Assembly (NCBI GenBank): GCA_017530965.1
Contig: JAFXLS010000152.1
Location: forward strand, 1 to 64,000
Source: Fibrobacter sp.
GTDB lineage: Bacteria; Fibrobacterota; Fibrobacteria; Fibrobacterales; Fibrobacteraceae
DNA length: 64,000 bases
Direction of reading: 5' to 3'
Shown here: in pieces, positions 52,220 to 60,799 of the stretch
Position numbering within the stretch: the stretch's first letter is position 1
Layout of the letters: the number at the start of each line of letters is the position of its first letter
Program-made: the position numbers and the translations under genes
Notes under the pieces: generated by a model
The model's input: only the letters and a program-made list of their open reading frames with translations
Databases searched by the model: none
Told to the model about the DNA's origin: nothing

Positions 52220-53025
52220 GCTTTTTTCCAGCGCTTTTGGGGGTTGGGGCAATGGTCTTCATGGCCATCGGGCCAGATCCAGATTTCGTCTATAAATGGA
52301 CAGGCGTCGCATTTGCCACCGACAGGGCAAAGACCCGAGGCGCCTTTAAAGAAAAGGCTTCCTTTGTTTTTAACCTTGCTTGAATGAAGGCTTCCCGAGA
52401 GGAATTCTTGCCGAAGGGTCTCGATTTCTTCAGTAGATATTCTAAAACGGTTCTGTAACGCTTGGGACGTGTTTTCGAGGAATACCACTGGATTCCATTT
52501 GATTCGTTGGATTCCTGCGTTTTCGGCCCAGTGGAGGATTGTTTCGACTTTGTCGATGTTTTCGCGGTGTAGCGTTACCTGTAGCGATAGGGTGGCGGGG
52601 GTGAAACTGCTTGATTGCCTACGGTATTCCAAGAGTTGCTCAACGTTTTCTCGCCAGCGCTCTTGGCTAATGCCGCCTACTTCGTAAGCGAGGGTACTGA
52701 TTTTGATGTCGCTGCAGGCCGTAAGCAAATTGACCATGCCCTGTCTACTATTCCATAGCCCGGGAAAAGTTCCGTTGGTGGTAAGGTTTATCTTGATTTG
52801 ACGCACCCTGCAGAAATCCAGCAATTCCTTGAATTTTGAATAAAGTAATGGTTCCCCCATGGTGGAGGGAATTAATTCCTGCGGGGAGTATTTTTCGATG
52901 GCCTCTTGCGCCAATTCAAAGGGCATTTCTCCATATGGAGTAGATGCGCCTCTTTGCCTTAAAAAACATAGCGGACAATGCAGGTTGCACAGGTCTGGAT
53001 TTGTAAGTAAGGTTATTCGGCGCAT
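52216..53025 (-). CDS. Radical SAM protein with C-terminal cysteine cluster
   Basis: The 269-residue enzyme has the iron-sulfur motif CNLHCPLC (Cys 13, 17, 20), which binds a 4Fe-4S cluster and SAM. The core strands PSTMGEPLL, INLTTNGTF and LSLQVTLHRENIDKV fit the radical SAM barrel. The C-terminal cysteines (CPVGGKCDACPFIDEIWIWPDG...HCPNP) resemble a SPASM/twitch-type auxiliary cluster. It overlaps tldD tail to tail by 4 bases. Its substrate is unknown; no peptide precursor was found nearby. Confidence 0.87.
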   Translation of the reverse strand: MRRITLLTNPDLCNLHCPLCFLRQRGASTPYGEMPFELAQEAIEKYSPQELIPSTMGEPLLYSKFKELLDFCRVRQIKINLTTNGTFPGLWNSRQGMVNLLTACSDIKISTLAYEVGGISQERWRENVEQLLEYRRQSSSFTPATLSLQVTLHRENIDKVETILHWAENAGIQRIKWNPVVFLENTSQALQNRFRISTEEIETLRQEFLSGSLHSSKVKNKGSLFFKGASGLCPVGGKCDACPFIDEIWIWPDGHEDHCPNPQKRWKKA

Positions 53026-53033
53026 CGCTTACT

Positions 53034-53900
53034 TTATGCTCGATGCTCTCGTATGTATTTGATGGCGGCAAGGCCTGCCTTGGCACCTTCGCCCACGGCG
53101 ACGGCCACCTGAAGTGTTCCTCCGGTGCAGTCTCCAGCGGCAAAAAGTCCCGGGAGCGTTGTCTGGAAATCTTGGTCGAGAACCAGCGCCGATCCTTCGA
53201 AACCTGCGCCAGCCTTCTTGGCCAGGTCGGTAGCACTGGCACTTCCGAGAGCCACAAAGAGCCCATCGAAATTTTCTTCGATGCCGTCTTCGTAATGCAC
53301 GCCCTTGAACTGGCCTTCGCCAACAAGGGATTGCAAGTGCCGATTCTCGATGCGAACATTGGGCGGAAAAGAGGTGGCCAAGGCGGCCCCGTTTGTAAGG
53401 AGTGTGACACTCTTGACAACGGACAAAAGTTCCTGGACCTCATGGAGTGCGTATTCGCCGTTACCAAGAACGGCCACATTTTTCTGACGGTAGAAGAATG
53501 CGTCGCATACGGCGCAGTAGCTGACTCCATGGCCTTCCAGTTCGGCCATGCCTGCGACAGGGTGCTTGTTTCGGGCGGCACCAGTAGCCATGATGCAGAC
53601 CTTCCCGTGGTATTCGCCTACAAGGCCTTTGGCGGAAAAGCCTTGGCCGTCAAACATGAGGTCGGTGATTTCGTCATCGGCGATGTTCGCTCCCAGGGCT
53701 ATAGCCTGTTTGTGGCCCACTTCCAAAAGTTGTTCTCCGGAAAGAGGCTTTTCAAGTCCATAATAGTTTTGGATCATGTGGGCCTTGGCGAGTGCACCTC
53801 CGTCTTTGCCCACCAGTTGAACAGAAAGGCCTGCTCGCAAACCATAGAGTGCAGCTGAAATTCCTGCCGGTCCGTAGCCTAGAATTAGCATGTCGAACAT
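53034..53900 (-). CDS. Thioredoxin-reductase-like flavoprotein
   Basis: The 288-residue protein is a pyridine-nucleotide-disulfide oxidoreductase of the TrxB type. LGYGPAGISAALYGLRAG binds FAD, SYCAVCDAFFY holds the active Cys pair, and GLFAAGDCTGG is the second FAD motif near the C-terminus. In the nucleotide domain VAVLGNGEYALHEV is present, but the HRRxxxR motif that reads NADPH is not evident (the region is VVKSVTLLTNGAALAT). Ferredoxin-linked TrxR-like enzymes lack it, so NADPH use is doubtful. AGAGG precedes ATG. Named TrxR-like rather than trxB for this reason. Confidence 0.82.
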   Translation of the reverse strand: MFDMLILGYGPAGISAALYGLRAGLSVQLVGKDGGALAKAHMIQNYYGLEKPLSGEQLLEVGHKQAIALGANIADDEITDLMFDGQGFSAKGLVGEYHGKVCIMATGAARNKHPVAGMAELEGHGVSYCAVCDAFFYRQKNVAVLGNGEYALHEVQELLSVVKSVTLLTNGAALATSFPPNVRIENRHLQSLVGEGQFKGVHYEDGIEENFDGLFVALGSASATDLAKKAGAGFEGSALVLDQDFQTTLPGLFAAGDCTGGTLQVAVAVGEGAKAGLAAIKYIREHRA

Positions 53901-53995
53901 AAAAAACCTCTTTGTTGTTCAATTTATACAATTACTATGATACAATTTATTTATTTTAGAAAAGGTTGTTGGAAAGATTCCATAAAAGGATCATT

Positions 53996-55108
53996 ATGCA
54001 AAGATATACTCCGCGCGATATGTTCGTTGAAGCTGGTTACGGCCCCAGTTTTGCTGCCCAGCTTATACAAAATGCCTATAGCAAGTTATTTGAAGGGGAC
54101 CCGATTAACGAAAGAGTTTGCTTTGATGCCTCTGATGACATGAGCTATATCATCGATATCGGACATGACGATATTCGTTCAGAAGGCATGAGTTATGGTA
54201 TGTACATTACCGCTCTGACAGGCCACGAACGGCAGTTCGATAAGTTGTGGAATTTCTCGAAGCGCTATTTGCGTAATGATGACGGTCCCCATGTCGGTTA
54301 TTTTGCTTGGCAGGTATCGACGACGGACTTTAGTAAGATGGACCCGGGTGCAGCTCCCGATGGTGAAGAATATTTTGCCATGGCCCTTTTGATTGCTGCA
54401 GAAAAATTTAATCGTCCAGATCTCAAGGATGAGGCTGTTGGCCTCATTAATTGGATGCGTAACAAGCCTAATAATGGAATTGTGGGGCCCATGATTGACC
54501 CTGAACGGAATCTAGTGAAGTTCTCTCCTGTATTGGGCAACGACTTTACGGACCCGAGCTACAATACCCTTGCTTTCTATCGTGCTTTTGCTGAAGCGAC
54601 CGGAGACGAAAGATGGTATACGACTGTAGAAAAAAGCCTTGAATATCTGCAGAAGGCTGCACACCCTGTGACGGGACTTTGCAGCGAGTACACCGAGTAT
54701 GACGGTACCCCGAGGGCGACGCCTTGGTATCCGGAAAGCGATTGCTTCAGTGGTGATGCTTGGCGTGTGGCCATGAACCTGAGCTTGGACTATGCTTTGT
54801 TCCAGGGCCATGAGTGTGAAAAGCAGATTTGCGAAAGAATGCTGAACTTCTTTAACAGCAAGCGTCCGTACCTGGCTGACTACGCAATTGATGGTGGCGA
54901 TTTCCCGCGTCCGGGCCGCAATGCGACACCTGGCGTGATTGCCATGAATGCCGCTGCAACTCAGGTGTTGCCTACGGATGACCCGCGTATCAAGCCTTTT
55001 GTGAAAGACTTGGCTGCGCTTTCGGTGCCTTACCGTTTCTGGCGTTATTATGATGGAATGCTTTATTTGATTGGACTTCTTGCCACTGCGGGAAAAATTA
55101 GAATCTAG
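53996..55108 (+). CDS. GH8 reducing-end xylose-releasing exo-oligoxylanase-like enzyme
   Basis: The 370-residue protein resembles GH8 exo-oligoxylanases (Rex), which remove xylose from the reducing end of short xylo-oligosaccharides. RSEGMSYGMYI holds the acid Glu 63, GYFAWQ, then APDGEEYFAMAL and FSGDAWRVAMNLSLDY match the family; the last is near the catalytic Asp. Start at ATG 53996 has AAGGA ahead; the 30-base longer frame is less likely. No signal peptide is present, so it should act in the cytoplasm on imported oligosaccharides. It is followed by the Fibrobacter paralogous lipoprotein gene. Confidence 0.88.
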   Translation: MQRYTPRDMFVEAGYGPSFAAQLIQNAYSKLFEGDPINERVCFDASDDMSYIIDIGHDDIRSEGMSYGMYITALTGHERQFDKLWNFSKRYLRNDDGPHVGYFAWQVSTTDFSKMDPGAAPDGEEYFAMALLIAAEKFNRPDLKDEAVGLINWMRNKPNNGIVGPMIDPERNLVKFSPVLGNDFTDPSYNTLAFYRAFAEATGDERWYTTVEKSLEYLQKAAHPVTGLCSEYTEYDGTPRATPWYPESDCFSGDAWRVAMNLSLDYALFQGHECEKQICERMLNFFNSKRPYLADYAIDGGDFPRPGRNATPGVIAMNAAATQVLPTDDPRIKPFVKDLAALSVPYRFWRYYDGMLYLIGLLATAGKIRI

Positions 55109-55133
55109 AGTTCTTTTAAAGGAGTAGAATAAC

Positions 55134-56060
55134 ATGAACAAATTAAATTCGCTGATGGTTTCGGGTGCCATCGCAGCAGCATTGGTCTTTGCTGGTTGCG
55201 AAGACGTTCGTACTGAAGAATATCCTAGCGGAAAGATCCGCATTCAGTCGACTTACGTTAAGGACAAGAAAGAAGGCCCTGAAAAAGAATATTACGAAAA
55301 CGGCAATGTGAAGCGCGAAGCGAATTATGTGAACGATCGTCGTGAAGGTGTCGTTAAGGAGTTCTACGAAGATGGAACGCCGGAAGCGGAATACAATTAC
55401 GCTGACGGCTATATCGAAGGCTTGGTGACCCGCTACCACAAGAATGGCAAGGTGGCTTCTAAGGCGGAGTACAAGCAGAACAAGCAGATTGCTTTCGGTG
55501 AATATTATGATGAAAACGGGGAGCCTGCTACTAGCGGTTCTTACAAGGATCCTCGCGATGGTTACTCTTACGAATGGATCCGTATCGGAACTCAGCTGTG
55601 GACTGCAGAAAACATGAACTATGCGACCGCTTCGGGTTCCCTTTGCGCCCAATGCAATCACTGGGGACGTCTCTACAACTTTGAAAATGCGAAGAAGGCT
55701 TGCCTTGATGGTTTCCATATGCCGACCAAGGAAGAATGGAATGTGCTGCTGACTTATGCGGGCACCAGCAAGCCTGTGGGCGTTGTGCTTAAGGCGGGTT
55801 ATGGCTGGGATCCTATCAAGGGTACCAACAACTACGGCAACGGCAAGGATGAACTTGGCTTCGGAGCCAAGGCCGGTGGCGGTCACTTTGCCAAGAGCGA
55901 CGTTCCTCTCAAGGAGCGCAAGCTGGAAGGTGCTGGCCAGAAGGCGTATTTCTGGACAGCCGAAGGCGAAGTGCTCGTGTTCTTCCACGACAAGGATGTG
56001 GCCAAGTTCGAAAAATTCAATCCCGAACATGGTGCCAGCTTACGTTGCTTGAAGGACTAA
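55134..56060 (+). CDS. Lipoprotein with MORN-like repeats and Fibrobacter major paralogous domain
   Basis: AAAGGAG precedes the ATG. The lipobox is FAGC (AAALVFAGC). From about 30 to 125 there are MORN/YwqK-like repeats (GKIRIQSTYVKDKKEGPEKEYY, then GNVKREANYVNDRREGVV). From about 145 to the end is the Fibrobacter succinogenes major paralogous domain: YEWIRIGTQLWTAENMNYAT, GRLYNFENAKKACLDGFHMP, TKEEWNVLL, then FWTAEGE and ASLRCLKD. The fold is thought to be C-type-lectin/sulfatase-modifying-like and extracellular. It is 25 bases downstream of the GH8 gene. This domain is the clearest taxon marker in the window. Confidence 0.9.
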   Translation: MNKLNSLMVSGAIAAALVFAGCEDVRTEEYPSGKIRIQSTYVKDKKEGPEKEYYENGNVKREANYVNDRREGVVKEFYEDGTPEAEYNYADGYIEGLVTRYHKNGKVASKAEYKQNKQIAFGEYYDENGEPATSGSYKDPRDGYSYEWIRIGTQLWTAENMNYATASGSLCAQCNHWGRLYNFENAKKACLDGFHMPTKEEWNVLLTYAGTSKPVGVVLKAGYGWDPIKGTNNYGNGKDELGFGAKAGGGHFAKSDVPLKERKLEGAGQKAYFWTAEGEVLVFFHDKDVAKFEKFNPEHGASLRCLKD

Positions 56061-56081
56061 TTTGATTTAAGATAAAAAAAG

Positions 56082-56106
56082 AAAGGCGCTCCGAAGAGCG
56101 CCTTTT
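56082..56106 (+). terminator. Rho-independent terminator of the GH8-lipoprotein pair
   Basis: AAAGGCGCTC and GAGCGCCTTT pair perfectly around CGAA and are followed by TCT. Confidence 0.85.
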
Positions 56107-56143
56107 CTAATGGTTTGAAATGTGTTCGCGATTATGCAATGTG

Positions 56144-56218
56144 GCGCTACTTTGTAGCGCATCTCGCTCGGCTCGGTCATGGGCAAGCAAGCTTGCCCGC
56201 GACACTCGCCTTAGGCGA
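56144..56218. repeat. Array of three short perfect hairpins across the yicC stop
   Basis: GCGCTAC/GTAGCGC (56144-56160, loop TTT), GGGCAAGC/GCTTGCCC (56181-56198, loop AA) and TCGCC/GGCGA (56206-56218, loop TTA) follow one another. The loop of the last holds the yicC stop codon. The spacer GCTCGGCTCGGTC shares GCTCGGCTC with the 34272 repeat. Confidence 0.7.
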
Positions 56219-57092
56219 TGTTCAAGGATTGTTCGCGGATGCATTCGACTTCGTTCTTGAGCTCGATGGCGAGGGCGGCGATGTCGGCACTCTGGCACTT
56301 GGTGCCCAGGGTGTTGGCTTCGCGGCCCATTTCTTGCAGAATGAAGCCGAGGTTCTTGCCTTGGGCGCCGCCTTCCTTGAGGGCGTTCAAGAAAAGCTTA
56401 TTGTGGCTACGGAAGCGGGTGATTTCTTCGTGGATGTCCAGCTTGTCGGCCATGATGCAGGCTTCCTGCAGCAGGCGGACGTCGTCGATTTCGCTGTCCT
56501 TCAAGAGCACGTTGATGCGTTCCTTGAACTTGTCTTTCCAGACTTCGATGCGCTGCGGGTCAAGAACTTCAATCTTGTCGAGAACGGCGTTCAAGTGATT
56601 CACGCGGCCTTCGAGATCGCGGGCGAGGTTTGCTCCTTCCTTGGCTCGCATTTCGTTCACCTGATCGAGCGCCTTGTCGAGTTCTGCGGCCAGGTGCTTT
56701 TCCAGAGCATCGGAATCAGCGTCGGCATCGGTGAACTGCAGCACTTCAGGGATTGCCAGAATGTTTTCCAGCGTAATGTTGCCTTCGATGCCGAATTTCT
56801 TCTGCATGGCGCGGGTGATGTCCACGAACTTGGCGATGGCAGCTTCGTTATAAGATACCGGAATGTTTCCGCCGGTGCCTGCGCCGAGTGTTACGCTGAA
56901 GATGACGGAACCGCGGACCAGCTTGTCCTTGATCTGGTTCTTGAAACTATTTTCGAGGTAGGCCAGGTTCTTGGGCAATTTGCAAGAGATGTCCAGAAAG
57001 CGGTTGTTCACGCTGCGGACTTCAATCACGCAACTTGCGCCCTGATACATGGACTCGCTCTTCCCAAACCCCGTCATCGATAAAATAGCCAT
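56211..57092 (-). CDS. YicC/YloC-family endoribonuclease
   Basis: The 293-residue protein has the YicC start MAILSMTGFGKSE and NNRFLDISCKLPKNL, and the C-terminal DUF1732 pattern QEMGREANTLGTKCQSADIAALAIELKNEVECIREQ. Its E. coli relative cleaves RNA and affects RNA turnover. It follows metX-metW by 15 bases and is the last gene of the dtd-metXW-yicC run. The stop codon lies in a small hairpin loop. Confidence 0.93.
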   Translation of the reverse strand: MAILSMTGFGKSESMYQGASCVIEVRSVNNRFLDISCKLPKNLAYLENSFKNQIKDKLVRGSVIFSVTLGAGTGGNIPVSYNEAAIAKFVDITRAMQKKFGIEGNITLENILAIPEVLQFTDADADSDALEKHLAAELDKALDQVNEMRAKEGANLARDLEGRVNHLNAVLDKIEVLDPQRIEVWKDKFKERINVLLKDSEIDDVRLLQEACIMADKLDIHEEITRFRSHNKLFLNALKEGGAQGKNLGFILQEMGREANTLGTKCQSADIAALAIELKNEVECIREQSLNIA

Positions 57093-57107
57093 AATTAATC
57101 CCTAAAT

Positions 57108-58907
57108 TTATTTCTTGCTCACCATGGCAATCACGTGTTCTGCGCCGAAGGTCGTGAGGCCGATAGCCGTCAGGAACTTGCTGAACTTGTGTTCGTTCTG
57201 GTAATGAATGGTTTCGACTTTCAAACCTTCTTTTTCACAAAGAGTATAGAAATCTTTGAGCGTGAGCACACGGATGTTCGGCGTGTCGTACCATTCGTAA
57301 GGCAATTCCTTGGACTTGGGCATGCGACCGCGCAGCATCAGGCTTCCGCGGGTTGTCCAGTGACCGAAATTCGGGAAGGTCACGATGGCACGCTTGGCCA
57401 CACGCAAGAGTTCGTTCAAGAGAGCCACCGGATCGCGGATTTCTTGAATGGTGCGGTTGATGATGGCGTAATCGAAGCTGCTGTCCTTAAAGTCGCGAAC
57501 GCCACTTTCGTCAAGGTCGCGCTGGATTACGGGCACATCGTTTTCGAGGCAGTCCATGATGCTCTTGAAGTTGCGTTCGATGCCGAGAACTTCGACATGC
57601 TTTTTCTTGTTCAAGAAATCGAGCAATTCGCCGTTACCGCAACCGAGGTCGAGTACTTTAGTGTTTTCCTTGACAAGGCTTCCGATGTAGTCGAAGTCTT
57701 CGGTGTCGTGGAATACCGGCATGACCTGCGTGTCGGCCGAGGCCGGAATAATCTTGCTATCGAGGAAACGGCCCACGGCCTTTCCCAGGTCGCCGACTTC
57801 GATGAGGAAGCCGTCGTGGCCGAATTGGGTGTCGAGTTCGAGGCTGGTGACCACTTTGCCGGTATTCAAGAGTGCGCTTGTGATGCGGCGGGATTCGTGG
57901 GGCGGGAAAAGCCAGTCGGTACTCAGGTTCACGTTCAGGAATTCAGCCTTTACTCCCTTGAATGCGTTTTCGAGAGAGCCGTATTCCGTTTCAAGATCGA
58001 AACTGTCAGTAGCGTGAGCAATGTGCAGGTAGCTGTTGGCGTCGAAGCGATCCACGAATTTTGCACCTTGGTAACGCAGGTAGCTTTCGAGCGGAAGATT
58101 CAAGTCGAAAGGAGTGCTGTAGGTGACTGCGTGGCTGCGACTTTCCTGGTCTTGGGCGCGCTTGAACTTTTGTTCCATGCCCACAGCGCTGAGGTAGGTG
58201 ATGTGGGCGAGCTTGCGGGCGTTGGAAAGACCGACGTCGGGGTGGGCGGATTCGTAGTAGTCGCCACCGTTAAAGTTCGGGTCTTGCGTAATCACGTCGC
58301 GGGCGACGATTTCAAAACCGAGGGCCTGGCTGCTGAAACGCGGAGAGCTTGCAATCACGATGCAACGGCGTACAAGGTCCGGGTAGTAAATGGCCCATTT
58401 CATGGCCTGGAAACCACCCATGGAACCGCCGATTACGCAGCAGAGCTGATCGATGCCGAGTCCCTTGGCGAGTTCTCGTTGGGCGTTCACCATGTCGCCG
58501 ATGGTAATCATGGGGAATGTACTGCCGTAGGGCTTGCCGGTGCGCGGATTGATGGAGGCGGGGCCAGTTGTGCCTTTGCAGCCACCCAAAATGTTACTGC
58601 ACACGACAAAGAATTTGTCTGTGTCGACCGGTTTTCCGGGGCCAATCAGGGCGTCCCACCAACCGGGTTTCTTGTCGTTTTCGGTATAGTATCCGGCTAC
58701 GTGGGCGTCTGCCGTAAGCGGAGAACACACCCAGACCACGTTGCTCTTGTCGGCGTTCAGCGATCCGTACGTTTCGTAACGGATTTCCAGCGCCGGAAGG
58801 GTCTTGCCACTTTCGAGCTTAAAACCCTCGTCCCCGTAATCCTTTGTAAAGGTCTGGGGCACCACAGGGCCGACGCTATGTTTATGCAAAAATTCACTCA
58901 TATGCAT
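57108..58907 (-). CDS. metX: MetX-MetW fusion: homoserine O-acyltransferase plus MetW domain
   Basis: MetX acylates homoserine, committing it to methionine synthesis. Residues about 1-385 are MetX: WVCSPLTADAHVAGYY, then the nucleophile elbow IGGSMGGFQAM, the acid STDWLFPP and the His FGHDGF. Residues about 395-599 form MetW, a methyltransferase-like domain (VLDLGCGNGELLDFL, then INRTIQEIRDPVALLNELLRVA, ending FGAEHVIAMVS). The two are usually separate adjacent genes; here they make one 599-residue protein. Two starts are possible, at 58907 and 58901. MetW is known to assist MetX, so a fusion fits. Confidence 0.93.
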   Translation of the reverse strand: MHMSEFLHKHSVGPVVPQTFTKDYGDEGFKLESGKTLPALEIRYETYGSLNADKSNVVWVCSPLTADAHVAGYYTENDKKPGWWDALIGPGKPVDTDKFFVVCSNILGGCKGTTGPASINPRTGKPYGSTFPMITIGDMVNAQRELAKGLGIDQLCCVIGGSMGGFQAMKWAIYYPDLVRRCIVIASSPRFSSQALGFEIVARDVITQDPNFNGGDYYESAHPDVGLSNARKLAHITYLSAVGMEQKFKRAQDQESRSHAVTYSTPFDLNLPLESYLRYQGAKFVDRFDANSYLHIAHATDSFDLETEYGSLENAFKGVKAEFLNVNLSTDWLFPPHESRRITSALLNTGKVVTSLELDTQFGHDGFLIEVGDLGKAVGRFLDSKIIPASADTQVMPVFHDTEDFDYIGSLVKENTKVLDLGCGNGELLDFLNKKKHVEVLGIERNFKSIMDCLENDVPVIQRDLDESGVRDFKDSSFDYAIINRTIQEIRDPVALLNELLRVAKRAIVTFPNFGHWTTRGSLMLRGRMPKSKELPYEWYDTPNIRVLTLKDFYTLCEKEGLKVETIHYQNEHKFSKFLTAIGLTTFGAEHVIAMVSKK

Positions 58908-58916
58908 AAATATAGC

Positions 58917-59351
58917 TTATTCCAACATAATCGTAAATGGTCCGTCGTTGGTTAAACTCACTTGCATGTCGGCGCCAAAGCGCCCTGTTTGTACTACAGG
59001 GATCTCTTTTTTGCATTCAGTTATAATATAATCATATAGCTCACTTGCTAAGGTTGGATTTCCGGCTCCGTTGAAGGTAGGACGGTTTCCCTTGTTGCAA
59101 TTTGCGTATAAAGTAAATTGCGAAACCAACAATAGTTCGCCGCCGACATCTTTGATCGAAAGATTTGTCTTGCCGTTTTCGTCTGCGAAGATGCGGAGCG
59201 CAAGCATTTTGCGGATGTAGCGGTCGGCAACTTCCTTGGTGTCGTCTTCGCCCACTCCGATAAGAATCATATAACCCTTGCCGATTTTTCCGACGGTTTC
59301 TCCATCGATGTCGACTTGGGCGTTGAGAACTCGTTGAATCAGGAATTTCAT
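58917..59351 (-). CDS. dtd: D-aminoacyl-tRNA deacylase
   Basis: Dtd removes D-amino acids from mischarged tRNA. The 144-residue protein has the signature [19 protein letters not shown] with the Ser-Gln-Phe-Thr motif. The Gly-cis-Pro motif is [10 protein letters not shown], where GPFT replaces the usual GPVT. Length is standard. It is the first gene of the run dtd, metXW, yicC, 9 bases upstream of metXW. Confidence 0.94.
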   Translation of the reverse strand: MKFLIQRVLNAQVDIDGETVGKIGKGYMILIGVGEDDTKEVADRYIRKMLALRIFADENGKTNLSIKDVGGELLLVSQFTLYANCNKGNRPTFNGAGNPTLASELYDYIITECKKEIPVVQTGRFGADMQVSLTNDGPFTIMLE

Positions 59352-59538
59352 AGGCCTGCAAAATAATAAAAAATTCCTATAGCAGCTTTAGGAGACGGCG
59401 GAATCTGTCAGAAATCTTATAAAATTATATTTTCCTTACAAAATTGAGGGGGGATGCTCCAAAAGGGTAGGAAAAAATCCATTCTTTTCTAAATTTGGCG
59501 CGGTTTGTAAACAAAAAGTTAAGAAAAGAGGTGTTAAG

Positions 59539-60744
59539 ATGGTCGTTGAACCGATGATCCGCAGCAATATGTGCGTGAATGCACACCCCCAAGGCTGCGC
59601 AATGGATGTGAAGCGCCAGATTGAATACGTACAAAAGAAACGCGCTGAACGTGGTACTCCAAAAGATGCTCCGAAAACGGTTCTGGTGCTGGGATGCTCG
59701 ACCGGTTATGGACTTGCTAGCCGTATTTCGGCTGCTTTTGAATTCGGTGCTGCCACCATTGGTGTATCCTTCGAAAAAGAAGGTGCCGATGAACCTCGCC
59801 AAAAGAGCGGAACTCCGGGTTGGTACAACAATATGGCTTTCGACAAGTTCGCTCATGAAGCGGGCCTCGATGCAGTAACGTTCAATGGTGATGCGTTCTC
59901 TCATGAAATGCGTAAGAACGTGATTGACACTTTGAACAAAATGGGCCGCAAGGTAGATTTGCTGGTTTATAGCGTGGCATCCAGTGTGCGCGTGGATCCG
60001 GACAACGGAACGCTTTATCGCAGCGTGTTGAAGCCGATTGGCGAAACTTTCACCGGTGCGACCATCGACTGCATGACAGGTGCTATCAGCACCATCAGCG
60101 CAGAACCCGCTACAGAAGAAGAGGCTGCCAACTCCGTGAAGGTGATGGGTGGTGAAGACTGGGCACTTTGGGTGCGTCAGCTGAAGGATGCCGGCGTGCT
60201 TGCCGAAGGTGTCAAGACGGTGGCCTATTCTTACATTGGCCCGGCTTTGTCGCATGCAATTTACCGCGACGGTACCATCGGTGGTGCCAAGAAGCACTTG
60301 GAAGCGACTGCCAAGGAACTCAATGCGGAACTCCAGAAGGAATTGAAGGGCGAAGCCTATGTGTCCGTGAACAAGGGATTGGTGACACGTTCCAGCGCCG
60401 TGATTCCTATTATCCCGCTGTACCTTTCGGTGCTTTTCAAGGTGATGAAGGAACAGGGAACTCATGAAGGCTGCATTGAACAGATGGAACGCCTGATGAA
60501 CGAACGCCTTTACACGGGTAGCGCTGTTCCGACGGATGAAAACCATCTGATTCGCATTGACGATTGGGAACTTGACCCGAAGGTACAAGAAGAAGTGAAC
60601 AAGCGCATGGCTACCATCACTCAGGAAAATCTGGCTCAGGTGGGGGACTTGGAAGGCTACCGTCACGATTTCTTGGCCACGAACGGCTTTGATATCGAAG
60701 GTGTGGATTACACCGCTGATTTGAAGAGCATGATGACGATTTAA
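59539..60744 (+). CDS. fabV: Enoyl-ACP reductase FabV
   Basis: FabV reduces the trans-2 double bond of enoyl-ACP, with NADH, in the last step of each fatty-acid elongation cycle. At 401 residues it is the right size. LVLGCSTGYGLASRISAAFEFGA is the nucleotide-binding segment typical of FabV/TER, and IYRDGTIGGAK is the FabV-type Tyr-x8-Lys catalytic pair. The N-terminal HPQGCAMDVKRQI and GVDYTADL ending match the family. GAGG stands 8 bases ahead of the ATG. FabV is resistant to triclosan in other species. Confidence 0.93.
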   Translation: MVVEPMIRSNMCVNAHPQGCAMDVKRQIEYVQKKRAERGTPKDAPKTVLVLGCSTGYGLASRISAAFEFGAATIGVSFEKEGADEPRQKSGTPGWYNNMAFDKFAHEAGLDAVTFNGDAFSHEMRKNVIDTLNKMGRKVDLLVYSVASSVRVDPDNGTLYRSVLKPIGETFTGATIDCMTGAISTISAEPATEEEAANSVKVMGGEDWALWVRQLKDAGVLAEGVKTVAYSYIGPALSHAIYRDGTIGGAKKHLEATAKELNAELQKELKGEAYVSVNKGLVTRSSAVIPIIPLYLSVLFKVMKEQGTHEGCIEQMERLMNERLYTGSAVPTDENHLIRIDDWELDPKVQEEVNKRMATITQENLAQVGDLEGYRHDFLATNGFDIEGVDYTADLKSMMTI

Positions 60745-60766
60745 TTTGCGTTTTATGTTGTGAAGC

Positions 60767-60799
60767 TAAAAAAGGCGCGGGTAAAACCGCGTCTTTTTT
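60767..60799. terminator. Bidirectional terminator between fabV and the asparaginase gene
   Basis: AAAAAAGGCGCGG and CCGCGTCTTTTTT arms pair across a GTAAAA loop, with A- and T-runs on both sides. It serves fabV on the plus strand and the convergent asparaginase gene on the minus strand, whose stop it overlaps. Confidence 0.8.

Noticed and set aside
57135-58955. 606-codon plus-strand open frame
   Set aside because: Shadow of the metX-metW fusion gene, which has intact catalytic motifs.
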